DNA of 64,000 nucleotides from Prolixibacteraceae bacterium (GCA_019856515.1 CP082230.1:806001-870000), one strand, 5' to 3'; positions 35,850 through 45,548 are shown, counted from the stretch's first letter. Notes: generated by a model from the letters alone, not told the origin. Numbers and translations: made by a program.

Positions 35850-37451
35850 ATGCAAATATTTATAGATTTAATTGAATTGTTTAATTCAATAGATATCATT
35901 GAAAATGATGTTACTACTGAAGAGGAACGAGATAATGGTCAACTCGTATTAATAGTTAAATATAAGTTTCAAGGCCGTGAGTATACTACCAATAAACTTT
36001 ATTATAGAGATGTAAGAAACATAAATGGAGTTAGAAATAGAGATCAATTATTGGAATATTTTAAATCTCCACTATACTGGCTTGATATTGAAAGACATTC
36101 ATGGCCCAAAGAGAGTGATGAAAGTGATTTAAATAATCTAGTAATTGAGGATATAATTGAAAAATCTGATGATTCGTTTAGAGATATTCTAATATCTCTT
36201 GCCAATAATGACAAAACAGGGGCTATTCAGAGAATAACTGAGGAAGGAAGATCTAATCAATACCATCATAATTTAGAGAACAATAATCATTGGCATGATC
36301 TAGTACTATTAGTAAAAGCGTTTATTGCTAAGAGAGGTGAAGATGTTGACAAGAAATATTTTTCTCGTTTGGTATTTAAATGGGATGGAGATAAGAACAC
36401 AGAAAGAGAAAGATCAACCTTGACTGATCAGGCATATCGCTGTAATCGTTCGATTATTACTAAACTTAAAGAGAACCTTAGAGAAGCTTTTATGGAAATT
36501 GATAAGAAAAAAAAAGTTTTGGAATCGGTAAAGCTACTTAATGCAAAAAAACAAATAATACTCCAGGGAGCACCAGGAACTGGTAAAACCTATACTACTG
36601 CTGAAATTGCTTTAAGGGTTATCGGTAAAACTGATATTGATTTTTCTAATCGAAAAATAGTGATGAATGCCTATCAGGATGCTGTTAATAATGATCAAAT
36701 TGTCTTTACAACTTTTCATCAATCCTTAGACTATGAGGAATTTATCGAAGGTATTAAACCTAGTAACGAGAATGGTAAAATATCTTATGAAATAGCCTCA
36801 GGTATTTTTAAGAGAATGTGTGAAAAAGCGATTCAAAAAGATTCCCATAATCATCCTAAAGACGAGAATAGTATTGATGGCTATAAAGAAGATGATGATG
36901 CAGGTAAAAATTATGTACTCATAATCGATGAAATAAACAGAGGTAATATTTCTAAAATATTTGGCGAATTAATCACCCTTTTAGAAGCTGATAAACGGTT
37001 GGGGCAAATGAATCAGATTACTTGCCGATTACCTTATTCTGGCAACGAATTTGGAGTTCCCGATAATCTATACATTATTGGGACAATGAATACAACAGAT
37101 CGCAGCTTGGGGCATGTTGATTATGCGGTTCGCAGGCGTTTTGGTTTTGTTACTTTGGAATCAAATAAGCAGAAAATAGAAGGATATTATTCAAGCAATG
37201 AAATTCTAAAAGCCAAAGCGGTTACTTTATTTGATAAAGTTTGGAAACTTGTTGAACAAAACACATCTCCTGAGTTTCAGCCCAAAGATATTATGGTAGG
37301 GCACTCTTACTTTATGGCTAAAAATGATGATGAATTGCTATTGAAGCTGGATTACGAAATAAAGCCATTGTTATGTGAATATATAAAAGATGGATTGCTA
37401 GTACTTTCCTTGAATGATATCAAAACTGAAATAGACACTTTATCTCTGTAA
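35850..37451 (+). CDS. mcrB: McrB-type restriction GTPase
   Basis: A 533-residue AAA+ protein. The N-terminal ~220 residues are the variable DNA-recognition part. The nucleotide-binding core starts with Walker A GAPGTGKT (residues 240-247), then Walker B VLIIDEINRGNISKIFGEL and the McrB signature IGTMNTTDRSLGHVDYAVRRRF. In McrBC, McrB recognises modified DNA, commonly methylcytosine, and uses GTP to translocate. The stop codon is immediately followed by the mcrC start, so the two are one operon. The N-terminus differs from E. coli McrB, so the modification recognised is unknown. Confidence 0.93.
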   Translation: MQIFIDLIELFNSIDIIENDVTTEEERDNGQLVLIVKYKFQGREYTTNKLYYRDVRNINGVRNRDQLLEYFKSPLYWLDIERHSWPKESDESDLNNLVIEDIIEKSDDSFRDILISLANNDKTGAIQRITEEGRSNQYHHNLENNNHWHDLVLLVKAFIAKRGEDVDKKYFSRLVFKWDGDKNTERERSTLTDQAYRCNRSIITKLKENLREAFMEIDKKKKVLESVKLLNAKKQIILQGAPGTGKTYTTAEIALRVIGKTDIDFSNRKIVMNAYQDAVNNDQIVFTTFHQSLDYEEFIEGIKPSNENGKISYEIASGIFKRMCEKAIQKDSHNHPKDENSIDGYKEDDDAGKNYVLIIDEINRGNISKIFGELITLLEADKRLGQMNQITCRLPYSGNEFGVPDNLYIIGTMNTTDRSLGHVDYAVRRRFGFVTLESNKQKIEGYYSSNEILKAKAVTLFDKVWKLVEQNTSPEFQPKDIMVGHSYFMAKNDDELLLKLDYEIKPLLCEYIKDGLLVLSLNDIKTEIDTLSL

Positions 37452-38657
37452 ATGATTGTTTTTAACACAAAAGAGCATCACTCTTTTTCACAGAAAGAAA
37501 TCGAGCAAATAAAAGGCCTAAAACTTGATTTCTCATACTCTGAGGACCAAGTAAAATTTCTTGGTTTAAATCCCAACATGAATACGTCTTATTTTGTAGG
37601 TATTGATTGGTTAGATGTGAATGAGGCAGCAATTCAAGTGAATCCTAAGATTGAGAATTTGGATTTTTTATCCATGTTTATGGACTGTTTAAATGGGCCA
37701 CATTTAAATAAATATTTGGATAAAATATATTACATCGATGTTGATAATCCGCAAATCGAAACAGATTCTGCACCTCTTGATATAACACCTATGTTGATTG
37801 TTCACTTTTTGGGCTCAGTTAGAAATTTAGCAAGAAAAGGATTAAAGAGAGATTATATAAGAGTGGAGGAGAATCTTCAATCAAAAGTAAAGGGTAAAAT
37901 TAAATTCTCAAATCATTTTAAAAGCAATATCTCAAACGGGCGCTTTGATAATAATTATTGCAATTATCAGGAGTATTCAGTAGACTGTCTCGAAAATCAA
38001 ATACTAAAAAAAACACTTTTGTTTACAGGTTCTTATATCAACAAATGCAAGCTGAATTACAAAACTCAAACTATATATAATTTCTGTATGTCGGCTTTCG
38101 ATGGTGTTTCTGATGATATAGATGCCATCATGATCAAACGCATTAGAATCAACCCTGTTTACAAGGAATATGCTGAAGCTTTGAAATTGGCAAAGCTCAT
38201 TTTAAAAAGATTTGCCTATTCAATATCGGAAACAAACAAACATGCGAAGAAAAAAACGCCACCATTTTGGATTGATATGTCTTTGCTATTCGAATTATAT
38301 GTATTAGGAAAATTAAAAGAGGCATTTGGTAATCAAATCCAATATCAAGTAAGTGGTAAATATGGATCGGTCGATTTTACAAAAAAGGATGAAAAAATCG
38401 TGATAGACACCAAATACAAAATGATATATAATAAAAGCAAGTATGATATCGATAACATTCGACAAATATCAGCCTATGCAAGAGATATAAATATTCGTAA
38501 GAAGCTAGATGCGGAATCAGATGAATTGCTGAATTGCTGCATCATCTATCCAAATTTCGATAGGCAAGAGAACTTCATTGATAGACCTCTGTTAGAAGAA
38601 AAGATTGGTCAATTTGAGAAGTTTTGGAAAATAGGTATTCAACTCCCAATACATTAG
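37452..38657 (+). CDS. mcrC: McrC-type nuclease subunit
   Basis: A 401-residue McrC family protein. The C-terminal nuclease core shows the PD-(D/E)xK pattern as GSVDF followed by IVIDTKYKM. The N-terminal part (FSYSEDQVKFLG, GIDWLDVNEAAIQVNPKI) matches the McrC domain that contacts the McrB ring. It starts on the base after the mcrB stop. It should provide the DNA cleavage activity of a type IV restriction system. Both genes appear intact, in contrast to the neighbouring ptuA. Confidence 0.9.
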   Translation: MIVFNTKEHHSFSQKEIEQIKGLKLDFSYSEDQVKFLGLNPNMNTSYFVGIDWLDVNEAAIQVNPKIENLDFLSMFMDCLNGPHLNKYLDKIYYIDVDNPQIETDSAPLDITPMLIVHFLGSVRNLARKGLKRDYIRVEENLQSKVKGKIKFSNHFKSNISNGRFDNNYCNYQEYSVDCLENQILKKTLLFTGSYINKCKLNYKTQTIYNFCMSAFDGVSDDIDAIMIKRIRINPVYKEYAEALKLAKLILKRFAYSISETNKHAKKKTPPFWIDMSLLFELYVLGKLKEAFGNQIQYQVSGKYGSVDFTKKDEKIVIDTKYKMIYNKSKYDIDNIRQISAYARDINIRKKLDAESDELLNCCIIYPNFDRQENFIDRPLLEEKIGQFEKFWKIGIQLPIH

Positions 38658-38717
38658 AAGTATTCTCTATCGATAAATAAACTTTGTATTCCTTTAGATA
38701 TATCAATAATACAATTA

Positions 38718-39190
38718 TAAACAGGGCCATTTCATAAAATTTAAGAGGCAAAGAACTTGTTTATTTTCTCTGGATTATAGACAAGTTCTTCTCTTAATTT
38801 ATTAAAGTTATCTTCTTTATTTATTTTCATTAAGCCACTACATATAAACAGTGTAACGGCAGATACCTATTTTTGTATTCTATGATTTAGGGACTTAAAA
38901 TCATCTTCATTTTTTTAATTCACTACTTCTATTTTCAAAGAGGTTTAAGATATCTGAGTAGTGGCTGAGGATGATGTTTGATATTTTACTAAAAGGATCT
39001 AAACATGATACTTCAACTTCGTTAAACCACCTTTCAAGTTTCGTAGAGGCAGCTTATTTTACTTCTGTATGAGAGAAGATCATTCTCAATTTATGGGTTA
39101 AATTATATACCTTCTGATATTGATGCACTAATTCAACTCTGTCCCAATATACGTTTGCTCATTATTAATTGTTAATATGCTTAAAAAGTA
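38718..39190 (-). pseudogene. Decayed IS transposase (ISL3/ISAon1-like) with its element end
   Basis: Minus-strand translation of 39190-38907 gives broken segments of a transposase C-terminus: LLFKHINN, stops, then LVHQYQKVYNLTHKLR, a stop, KLERWFNEVE and ILNLFENRSSELKK. These align with the end of ISAon1/ISL3-type transposases. The adjoining 38718-38890 is ~80% identical by eye to 58112-58258, including a 10-bp hairpin AAGAACTTGT/ACAAGTTCTT, and looks like the terminal part of the same element. The rest of the 38658-39844 interval is gene-free. Confidence 0.65.
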
Positions 39191-39363
39191 AGTCAGAAGT
39201 GCAAAGTAAATGAACTCGTACTGATTATCTCAAAAGCAAATTGAAACTAGTTGGCTGTAGATATTACACATCCAATTTTATTAACTCTTCTCTTCTTTAT
39301 TAAAAACAGTTATCTCCTATAGGTTTTCTCCGTAGTTTATTGATACTTCAAGGATACTTTGTT

Positions 39364-39407
39364 GATAGTTCATTCATCAAAATTGTTAAATAGATGAATG
39401 AACTATC
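39364..39407. repeat. 14-bp perfect inverted repeat
   Basis: GATAGTTCATTCAT (39364-39377) pairs with ATGAATGAACTATC (39394-39407) around a 16-nt loop. It lies in the gene-free interval and has no T-tract, so it is more likely a transposon scar or protein site than a terminator. Confidence 0.5.
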
Positions 39408-39651
39408 TGAATACAATTCGCTAACCTTTTTTGAATATAAAACTATTCACAACCAATTTTCTTTCAGGATAAGATATATTTCGATTGACCGTATTGATCG
39501 GTTTATCATGGTCTATTTGAATCAAGTATAGAAATAATCTGTAAATATTTACATAGTTTGAGATCTATCCACTACAACCATTTAGCCTATTTTGATTAAA
39601 AGAAAATAATTGTTTATATTAGTCGAAAGAAATAGATTCCTTTATAAGAAG

Positions 39652-39712
39652 GAATCTTATATTCTGAGATTCATCAATGAATCTTATATTCTGAGATTCA
39701 TCAATGAATCTT
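39652..39712. repeat. Tandem duplication of a 27-bp unit
   Basis: Two complete identical 27-bp units (39652-39678, 39679-39705) and the first 7 bp of a third. The unit itself carries GAATCT at its start and AGATTC inside, so each can fold. No gene is affected; it lies about 160 bp before the DUF6266 gene. Confidence 0.9.
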
Positions 39713-39871
39713 GCCCCTGACATTGAAATCGAGCAGTTTTAACGATTGTCTTTCCAACATGCATTCATGAAAAAATGGCTTATAATGAATAAGACTTTAA
39801 ACGACAAGCCACTATGAATGAAAGCTTTTTAAATAAATAATCATTTGTATAATAATAAAAACAAATTAATC

Positions 39872-40498
39872 ATGGGAAAACAAAAAAGAGGTAATCTGTT
39901 AGGAACAGTTGGAAATACTGTTTATTATGAGATGTGGGGAGAGAATTATGTTCGTTCAAAGCCCAAAAGAGGATCCAGACGAAAGAGCACGTTGAAGCAA
40001 AAAGTCCAACAGATGAAGATGTCTTTAGTGAGTCCTTTTCTGAAGAAATGGTTAGAAGTGATTCGAATATCATTCAAAACAGAGAATCCTAAAGTATCAG
40101 GATATAATGCGGCTCGGTCAGACATGCTATTGCATGCTATTGACGGTGAATACCCTGACTTAAAAATCGATTTTAGTAAAGTCAAGATGAGTATTGATCC
40201 AGAAAGTGGTATACAGCATATTGATGCACTTGCTACCACTGAGCAGATACATTTAGATATTACATGGAAGGACTTCTGGCCTAAACATGGTGCCACTCTT
40301 TATGTCGTGTGTTATAATGAAGATAAAAATCAACATCATATCTTGGGTCCTCACACTTGCTCCAATCCAGAAAGCATAGATATCTCATGGGATAGTCTAG
40401 AAAAAGAGAATAGATCTTATCATTGTTGGGCCATGCTATTTCAACCTTTGGGTACTCATTTCTATGGCAGTCACTATTTTAAGTGTGAGGTAAAATAG
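39872..40498 (+). CDS. DUF6266 family protein
   Basis: Starting at ATG 39872 (MGKQKRGNLLG) gives 208 residues; an earlier start would add nine residues of AT-rich leader. The N-terminal GxxGN-V-Y pattern, the basic RSKPKRGSRRKSTLKQK region and PKVSGYNAARSDMLLHAI fit DUF6266, a family almost restricted to Bacteroidota with no assigned function. The C-terminal half is strand-rich with an immunoglobulin-like feel (TWKDFWPKHGATLYVVCYNED). There is no signal peptide. These proteins often occur in strain-variable regions. Confidence 0.75.
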   Translation: MGKQKRGNLLGTVGNTVYYEMWGENYVRSKPKRGSRRKSTLKQKVQQMKMSLVSPFLKKWLEVIRISFKTENPKVSGYNAARSDMLLHAIDGEYPDLKIDFSKVKMSIDPESGIQHIDALATTEQIHLDITWKDFWPKHGATLYVVCYNEDKNQHHILGPHTCSNPESIDISWDSLEKENRSYHCWAMLFQPLGTHFYGSHYFKCEVK

Positions 40499-40629
40499 AT
40501 TGTCTTTGAAGAATCTTCAGCTGAGACAAAAGCTAACGGATAAAAATGTCATACATTTGGATTGGATACAGGAGATCGACTTCGGTAAATATGGATCTGA
40601 TGAGACTAAATGTAACACATATATTTTAT

Positions 40630-40740
40630 TGTAAGTGGCACACAAGGGATGGGAACCCCGAAGGCGCAAAGACACTAAGAGTTGTGGCACACGGGGAAAT
40701 ATATCTGCAGATTACACAGATGAACGCAGATTTTGTTTTT
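40630..40740. repeat. Degenerate repeat block in a 752-bp gene-free interval
   Basis: The block contains GGCGCAAAGACACTAAG, CACACGGGGAA and GATTACACAGATGAACGCAG, the same type of words as at 31446 and 42530. A chance open frame through it (40546-40824) is not a gene. Nothing else is recognisable between 40499 and 41250. Confidence 0.5.
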
Positions 40741-41250
40741 AAATCAATTTGCACTCAAGGTGCTGAATTTTCTATCCCATTGCGAAGCGCTGGGTACAGG
40801 TATGGAATTGCTAAATTCGTTTAACGAAGCCTGACTGATGCAGACTACAAGTCCGATTCATATGAGCTTCATAATATTTGTTTACAAATTACCATATCAT
40901 AAGATCTTCAACCTGAACGGCAAATTGGGTTGGTAGACTCTTTCATTCTACTTGGTTTTTATTAATTTATATTAGACGCACACCTCGTGACGCACCAGTT
41001 TATACAATTTTTTGTTGTGATACAAGGTATAAAGGTTGAAGCGTAAGAATGTAAGTTAGATAACAGGGAGTTAGTGGATTTAACACTTTGGGGAATGGGA
41101 ATATTTTCATAAATTAGATTAGCGTTAATCTTAACCACTTCTTTAGAATAAAATGACTTCCAAAAGATTATTTTATTCAAAGAAAATAACCAAAACTATA
41201 GATTTCTCTCCTATCAGATATTGATTTGAGACAACTAAAACTTTTATGAA

Positions 41251-42117
41251 ATGAAAGCATATATTCGAGCAGTTCTTCTACCCCTTTCTTTGGCACTCAT
41301 AAGTTCATCGTGTGCACTTCTTTCTCGTCAGGATCGCAATTATACCGAGAGAGCAAAACATCTGAACATTAAGATGGTCAAAGTTAAAGGAGATAAATTT
41401 ATGATGGGATGCCAAGATGACGAGGGGTACAAAGATGAGTTTCCTAGACATGAAATTATATTAGATGATTTCCATATTTCTCGATTTGAAGTCACCTTTG
41501 ATCAATACGATAAATTTTGTTTGGCTACTGAAAGAGAAAAGGTGTATGACCTTGAATCAAGTAGAAAGAGTCGTCCTGTCGTTTTAGTCAGTTGGTATGA
41601 TGCCAACGATTTCTGTACATGGCTCTCCTCTATTACAGGAGAAACGTACCGACTTCCCACAGAGGCAGAATGGGAGTATGCTGCCTCTGGAGGTAAAAAG
41701 AGCAAAGGAAGAACCTATTCTGGTTCAGAACGTGTAGACGAAGTGGCCTGGGTTTACCATGATAATTACAACCACGAGGATAGTCTAAAGTATATGAAAT
41801 CCCAGGTAGTTGGATCGAAAAAGTCGAACGAGCTTGGCATATATGATATGAGTGGAAATGTATGGGAGTGGTGTTATGACTCTTATGATAAAGATTTTTA
41901 TAAAAAGAGTCCATTAAAGAACCCTAAGAAAGAAGGTGCTGGTTCGACTGAGCTACAGGTTAAAATACAAAATACTGCTATTGTGAATGTTACAAGAGGT
42001 GGAGGATGGGAAAGCCCATCTATATATAGCAAAGTGACCAATAGAGACTATGACCATACCAATGCAAAGGATTATGACCTTGGTTTTCGCATTGTAAGAG
42101 TTTTGAATAAAAAGTAA
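41251..42117 (+). CDS. SUMF1/FGE-fold lipoprotein lacking the catalytic cysteines
   Basis: A 288-residue protein with a lipoprotein signal peptide (ISSSC, Cys21). A full formylglycine-generating-enzyme-like fold follows: GDKFMMGCQDD, FHISRFEVTFDQYDKFC, RLPTEAEWEYAASGG, GIYDMSGNVWEWCYD, RGGGWESPS and LGFRIVR. In true FGE the segment after RGGSW carries the copper-binding cysteines. Here it reads WESPSIYSKVTNRDYDH without any. It is therefore unlikely to activate the sulfatases in this window. Surface-exposed relatives include gliding proteins such as GldJ/GldK, but those are longer. Confidence 0.85.
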   Translation: MKAYIRAVLLPLSLALISSSCALLSRQDRNYTERAKHLNIKMVKVKGDKFMMGCQDDEGYKDEFPRHEIILDDFHISRFEVTFDQYDKFCLATEREKVYDLESSRKSRPVVLVSWYDANDFCTWLSSITGETYRLPTEAEWEYAASGGKKSKGRTYSGSERVDEVAWVYHDNYNHEDSLKYMKSQVVGSKKSNELGIYDMSGNVWEWCYDSYDKDFYKKSPLKNPKKEGAGSTELQVKIQNTAIVNVTRGGGWESPSIYSKVTNRDYDHTNAKDYDLGFRIVRVLNKK

Positions 42118-42138
42118 GCGATGGATAGCTAATAAAGT

Positions 42139-42163
42139 AGAGTGACATATTCGATGTCACTCT
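42139..42163 (+). terminator. Hairpin after the FGE-fold gene
   Basis: A perfect 10-bp stem AGAGTGACAT/ATGTCACTCT with a 5-nt loop, 21 bp past the stop. It is followed by ATCTCTAG, not a clean T-run. Confidence 0.6.
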
Positions 42164-42251
42164 ATCTCTAGAAGTCCACTATTTTTGACTTTTTATGAAT
42201 ATATACAAGATCTAATTCAAAGGTATTTTAATATTTTATTTTTCTACAGTA

Positions 42252-42398
42252 TCACAAAGTGATAACGATTTCGTCAGGAATACGTACGTCAATTTTCATT
42301 ACATTTTCAACAGGGACAGAAACATATTCGGAAAGACCACTATCTCGATTCACACCAATACACACTGTATTGTCACAAATATATTTACGACCTCTACA
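42252..42398 (-). pseudogene. Fragment of L-threonine 3-dehydrogenase-like zinc alcohol dehydrogenase
   Basis: Forty-eight codons on the minus strand read CRGRKYICDNTVCIGVNRDS followed by GLSEYVSVPVENVMKIDVRIPDE and a stop. This is the structural-zinc-to-catalytic-domain junction of medium-chain dehydrogenases of the Tdh type (typically CRxGxxxLC-NT-GVGVNR-FAEY-VIP-N--KI-D-IPDE). Sequence on both sides is out of frame or stopped. No other part of the gene was found in 42118-43078, which otherwise holds a degenerate repeat word at 42530-42556. Confidence 0.6.
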
Positions 42399-42529
42399 TT
42401 TGATTCAGGAAGACGAAATTTATATCCGTAGGTAAAAGGCATGCCTATAAATTGGAATAGACGATGATCTATATGGATCAAGGGGAACGCGGAGATATAG
42501 AAAATAGGGATGATATGGTTAAAAATAGA

Positions 42530-42556
42530 ACCACAAGGGTGCAAAGACACTAAAAT
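42530..42556. repeat. Degenerate repeat word
   Basis: ACCACAAGGGTGCAAAGACAC and the following bases match the type of words seen at 40630-40740. No gene is nearby. Confidence 0.4.
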
Positions 42557-43059
42557 ATATAGTAAAAATTTATACATAGCTTTTTTATGATGAGCATAGT
42601 AGAGATCGGTCAATGTATCTATCGTGTTGCATGGGAACGGATATTTATTTCATCTTGATTTAGGATATTGACATATTATATTATACTTTTGCATCACACT
42701 TCATCTCATGTTTTACACTTAAAGAGAGGGTATTTATTATGTTAAAGTTTAGATTATATATCCGCAAATAGATCAGAGGGATTAGTTGAGAACTAATCGT
42801 ACTTCTTGTTTTTGGTCGCTGGAATAAGACATTTATCTTATTCTCAATTTTCATTATTTTTTTATTTGACTGTCGAATAATACAGAAGTGAGAGGTTATG
42901 CTTTGACATCTCTGTCATTTTAACGACATTCTCTACGCTTGTGCGACCTACAGATAACATCTGTGGTGTAGCTCTGCTATTTTTCAAACAGTCGGTAATA
43001 TTTTGACAGATGAGCAAGTACTAAATAAAAAGCAAAGACCTTAAGAAGATAAACTACAC

Positions 43060-43377
43060 AGCGTGTAGGGCGAAAAGTTTGGCTATAAATATGCTGGATC
43101 ACGGTTATATGGTTTCAGAAAAAGAAAATGCAGAGTCACTCCACTCCGCCTCTTATGGAGCAGATAAGGCTTTCAGTAGAAAACAAGCCAAAGAGATCTT
43201 TACCCATAGCGATCTAAAAGAACTCTTTAACCAACAACATGTTACACTTATTGAGGCGAAACAGAAGAGGCACCAATGGCATACAAAATGCGTGAAGAGA
43301 TGATGAATTCACAACAAGGTTTAATTAACATCGAGGGTGAGTTTTATCCTCAAATTGTAAGAATGAACAAACAGTAG
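43060..43377 (+). pseudogene. Remnant of RNA ligase RtcB2
   Basis: Only the C-terminal end of an RtcB-family ligase remains, in three frames. GGATCACGG near 43097 encodes GSR of the guanylylation-site GSRG region. The next frame reads GYMVSEKENAESLHSASYGA (normally SHGAGR). After a one-base loss near 43263-43270 it continues as EEAPMAYKMREEMMNSQQGL, then FYPQIVRMNKQ to TAG at 43375. The typical RtcB ending (EEAPxAYK, then PxIVRM) is clear. At least 250 N-terminal residues are missing. It lies 4 bp before prfH. Confidence 0.8.
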
Positions 43378-43381
43378 AAAA

Positions 43382-44080
43382 ATGGAAACTATTATATTAC
43401 AAATAACATCAGGAAGAGGCCCTGCAGAGTGTTGCTGGGTTGTAGCACAAATACTAAAATTTCTTATTGAAGATGCACAAAAGGCAAATTGTCAACACCA
43501 TATATTGCACAGAGAAAAAGGGGTAGAGAATGGGACGCTACTCTCTGCGACCATTCAGCTAGAAGGAAAAAATGTCGAAAGCTTCTCAAAGCAATGGATT
43601 GGAACGATCTTATGGATTGGGCATAGTCAATTTCGAAAAGACCATAAACAAAAGAATTGGTTTGTTGCCATTAACAAAATCAATCTATCCAACAGTTCAT
43701 TTGTCGTACATGATCACGATATCAGTTATCAGGCCATACGAGCTGGAGGCCCTGGTGGACAGCATGTCAACAAGGTTAGTACGGCAATACGAGCAAAACA
43801 TCATCCTTCGGGTCTACAAGTGATGGTTTCTGAGAGTCGTTCACAACTCCAAAATAAGAAGCTGGCAAAGCAGAGACTTATTGCATTGATTAAGTTTGAA
43901 CAGGTAAACAAACAAAAAAGAGCAATTCAAGCCGAGGGGAAAAACCAAGCAGAGATACAGAAAGGTAGTCCTATTAAGACTTTTCATGGAGGTGATTTTA
44001 AAGCTCGCCATGTGGAGACCAAATACAAGCAGAAAAGATGTTCACTAAAACAAAGCCTCAGAAAAGAGTTACTCGAATAA
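43382..44080 (+). CDS. prfH: Peptide chain release factor homolog PrfH
   Basis: A 232-residue release-factor-like protein. The peptidyl-hydrolysis loop GGQ is at residues 125-127 in AGGPGGQHVNKVSTAIR. The N-terminal part lacks the codon-recognition domain of RF1 and RF2, and the C-terminus is basic. This is PrfH, which acts on ribosomes with a cut decoding centre and normally occurs in an operon with rtcB2 that reseals the RNA. Here the frame is intact but rtcB2 upstream is only a remnant. A second RtcB elsewhere might substitute. Confidence 0.88.
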   Translation: METIILQITSGRGPAECCWVVAQILKFLIEDAQKANCQHHILHREKGVENGTLLSATIQLEGKNVESFSKQWIGTILWIGHSQFRKDHKQKNWFVAINKINLSNSSFVVHDHDISYQAIRAGGPGGQHVNKVSTAIRAKHHPSGLQVMVSESRSQLQNKKLAKQRLIALIKFEQVNKQKRAIQAEGKNQAEIQKGSPIKTFHGGDFKARHVETKYKQKRCSLKQSLRKELLE

Positions 44081-45548
44081 TTTAATCTCAGGCAAGAGTC
44101 TATCTTATATCCATTCAATGCACATTGAACGACCATACGAAACACAAGTAGAGGCGAACGATGAACGAAGTTGGGAATATAAATATGACTATGACAGAAG
44201 GTCAAAGGAAAGAAAGGCACTTTAGACTTTCTGTCATCCACATAAAAGATATAGATGGCACAAAAATCAACACACAACACCTTACAATCGACCACTCCAC
44301 TATCCACTTTAAGCTAACTCCTTACGCATCTACTAATTCAAGTAGGTTTAGACAGAGTTAATTTTACATCGTCAGACAGCTTTCATTTACACGACCTTAA
44401 TCCAAACAACGATCCCATTCACTTCGAATTTCCCAAATTACCAGGAGTATAACTACCCCATCTATCAGAAAGTATCTCCCCAAGTAAACGACACCTCAAC
44501 TCTAAATCTACCCGACTTGCATACAGTTCGAAAACGGTTTCAATACGGTTCGAATACGGTGCTTGTTCATAGTTGCGTCATACTTCGTTCATAGTTGGGT
44601 CATAGTTCTACCCTTTTTATTGAACGAACTTCAAAAGAACTCTGGAGTATATTCGAAAAATCACCGTATTCGAACCGTTTCCGAACCGTATTAAAACAGG
44701 GTTTGATAGTAGTGATCCCTCTGTGAAGAGATGGTAAACTAATGGCCTCCATAAGATAGATATGCTAATTGAAAGGTGCGAAGGATAAGGAGAGAAAGTA
44801 TTGAAGATATAAATAGGATTAACATCAAAAGACCTATGGTATGCAGGAGATGATCATAAAATATCAGCATACCAAAGATAATAACGATCTAAAGCCTCTA
44901 TCCCCTGATTAGCATGTGACGATCCCATGCTTTCTTTTGAATATCATTGCAAGTACATTCGAATTACCCTCACCCAAAATGGAAAATCGATGAATGAACT
45001 TCGAATGAACATTGACGCAACTTCGAACTATCTCAGGAGACAGTAGCTTGTTTGTCAGGGGCAAATGGTATTGAAGGAGTAAGATCTGATAATGGTATCA
45101 TAAATAGCTCTTCATTGATCATGACAGAGGTAAACATCGGAAAACAACCAATATACACAGCTAACAATCAACTTATTTCGTTGAATTTCACCGACTCCAA
45201 ATAGAACTGGATTTGTTCATAGAAATAAAGGTACAAAGAACTTGTTTGTGATACTAAGATAGTAAAGAAGTTCTTTGCACGTTGGTCTATTTAAGCTGTT
45301 ATAATAGTATTTTAAAATAGAACACATGATTGCGCCATATCTCTTGAAGAGCGTATCGTATGATATCCGAGAGTTTTAACCCGATATCCAGCCACATGTA
45401 ACACCCCCATCCCTTTAAGATTGGACGCTTTGCACTTTCAACGAATTATTATCACTGAGATCTATTGCATGTTTAATGAATAAGAGCTGCAATGGAGATA
45501 AGATCTAGGGGGTCTTATCTTTCCTTCGGAAAAGAGTGTATTTGTTAA
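44081..45548. other. 1.47-kb accessory interval without a recognisable gene
   Basis: The interval has one strong inverted repeat (44527-44692), short direct repeats of TTCATAGTTG(C/G)GTCATA at 44566-44610, and scattered TTCGAA words. Two frames look weakly coding (44161-44361 and about 45085-45205 on the plus strand) but match nothing I know. Near 45230 an AAGAACTT/AAGTTCTT hairpin resembles the one at 38750 and 58140. Confidence 0.5.
44527..44692. repeat. Imperfect ~32-bp inverted repeat with a 100-bp centre
   Basis: The left arm (about 44530-44560) contains CAATACGGTTCGAATACGGT; the right arm (44662-44692) is its complement with a few mismatches (ACCGTATTCGAACCG). Within each arm, shorter TACGGTTCGAATACGG words repeat. 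The centre contains the TTCATAGTTG direct repeats. Confidence 0.8.

Noticed and set aside
39652..39712. CRISPR array
   Set aside because: The 27-bp units are directly adjacent without spacers, and no cas genes are present.
40546..40824. A 92-residue plus-strand protein
   Set aside because: It runs through a block of degenerate repeat words and has no protein-like pattern.
41251..42117. Formylglycine-generating enzyme maturing the sulfatases
   Set aside because: The cysteines needed for copper binding and catalysis are missing after the RGGGW motif.
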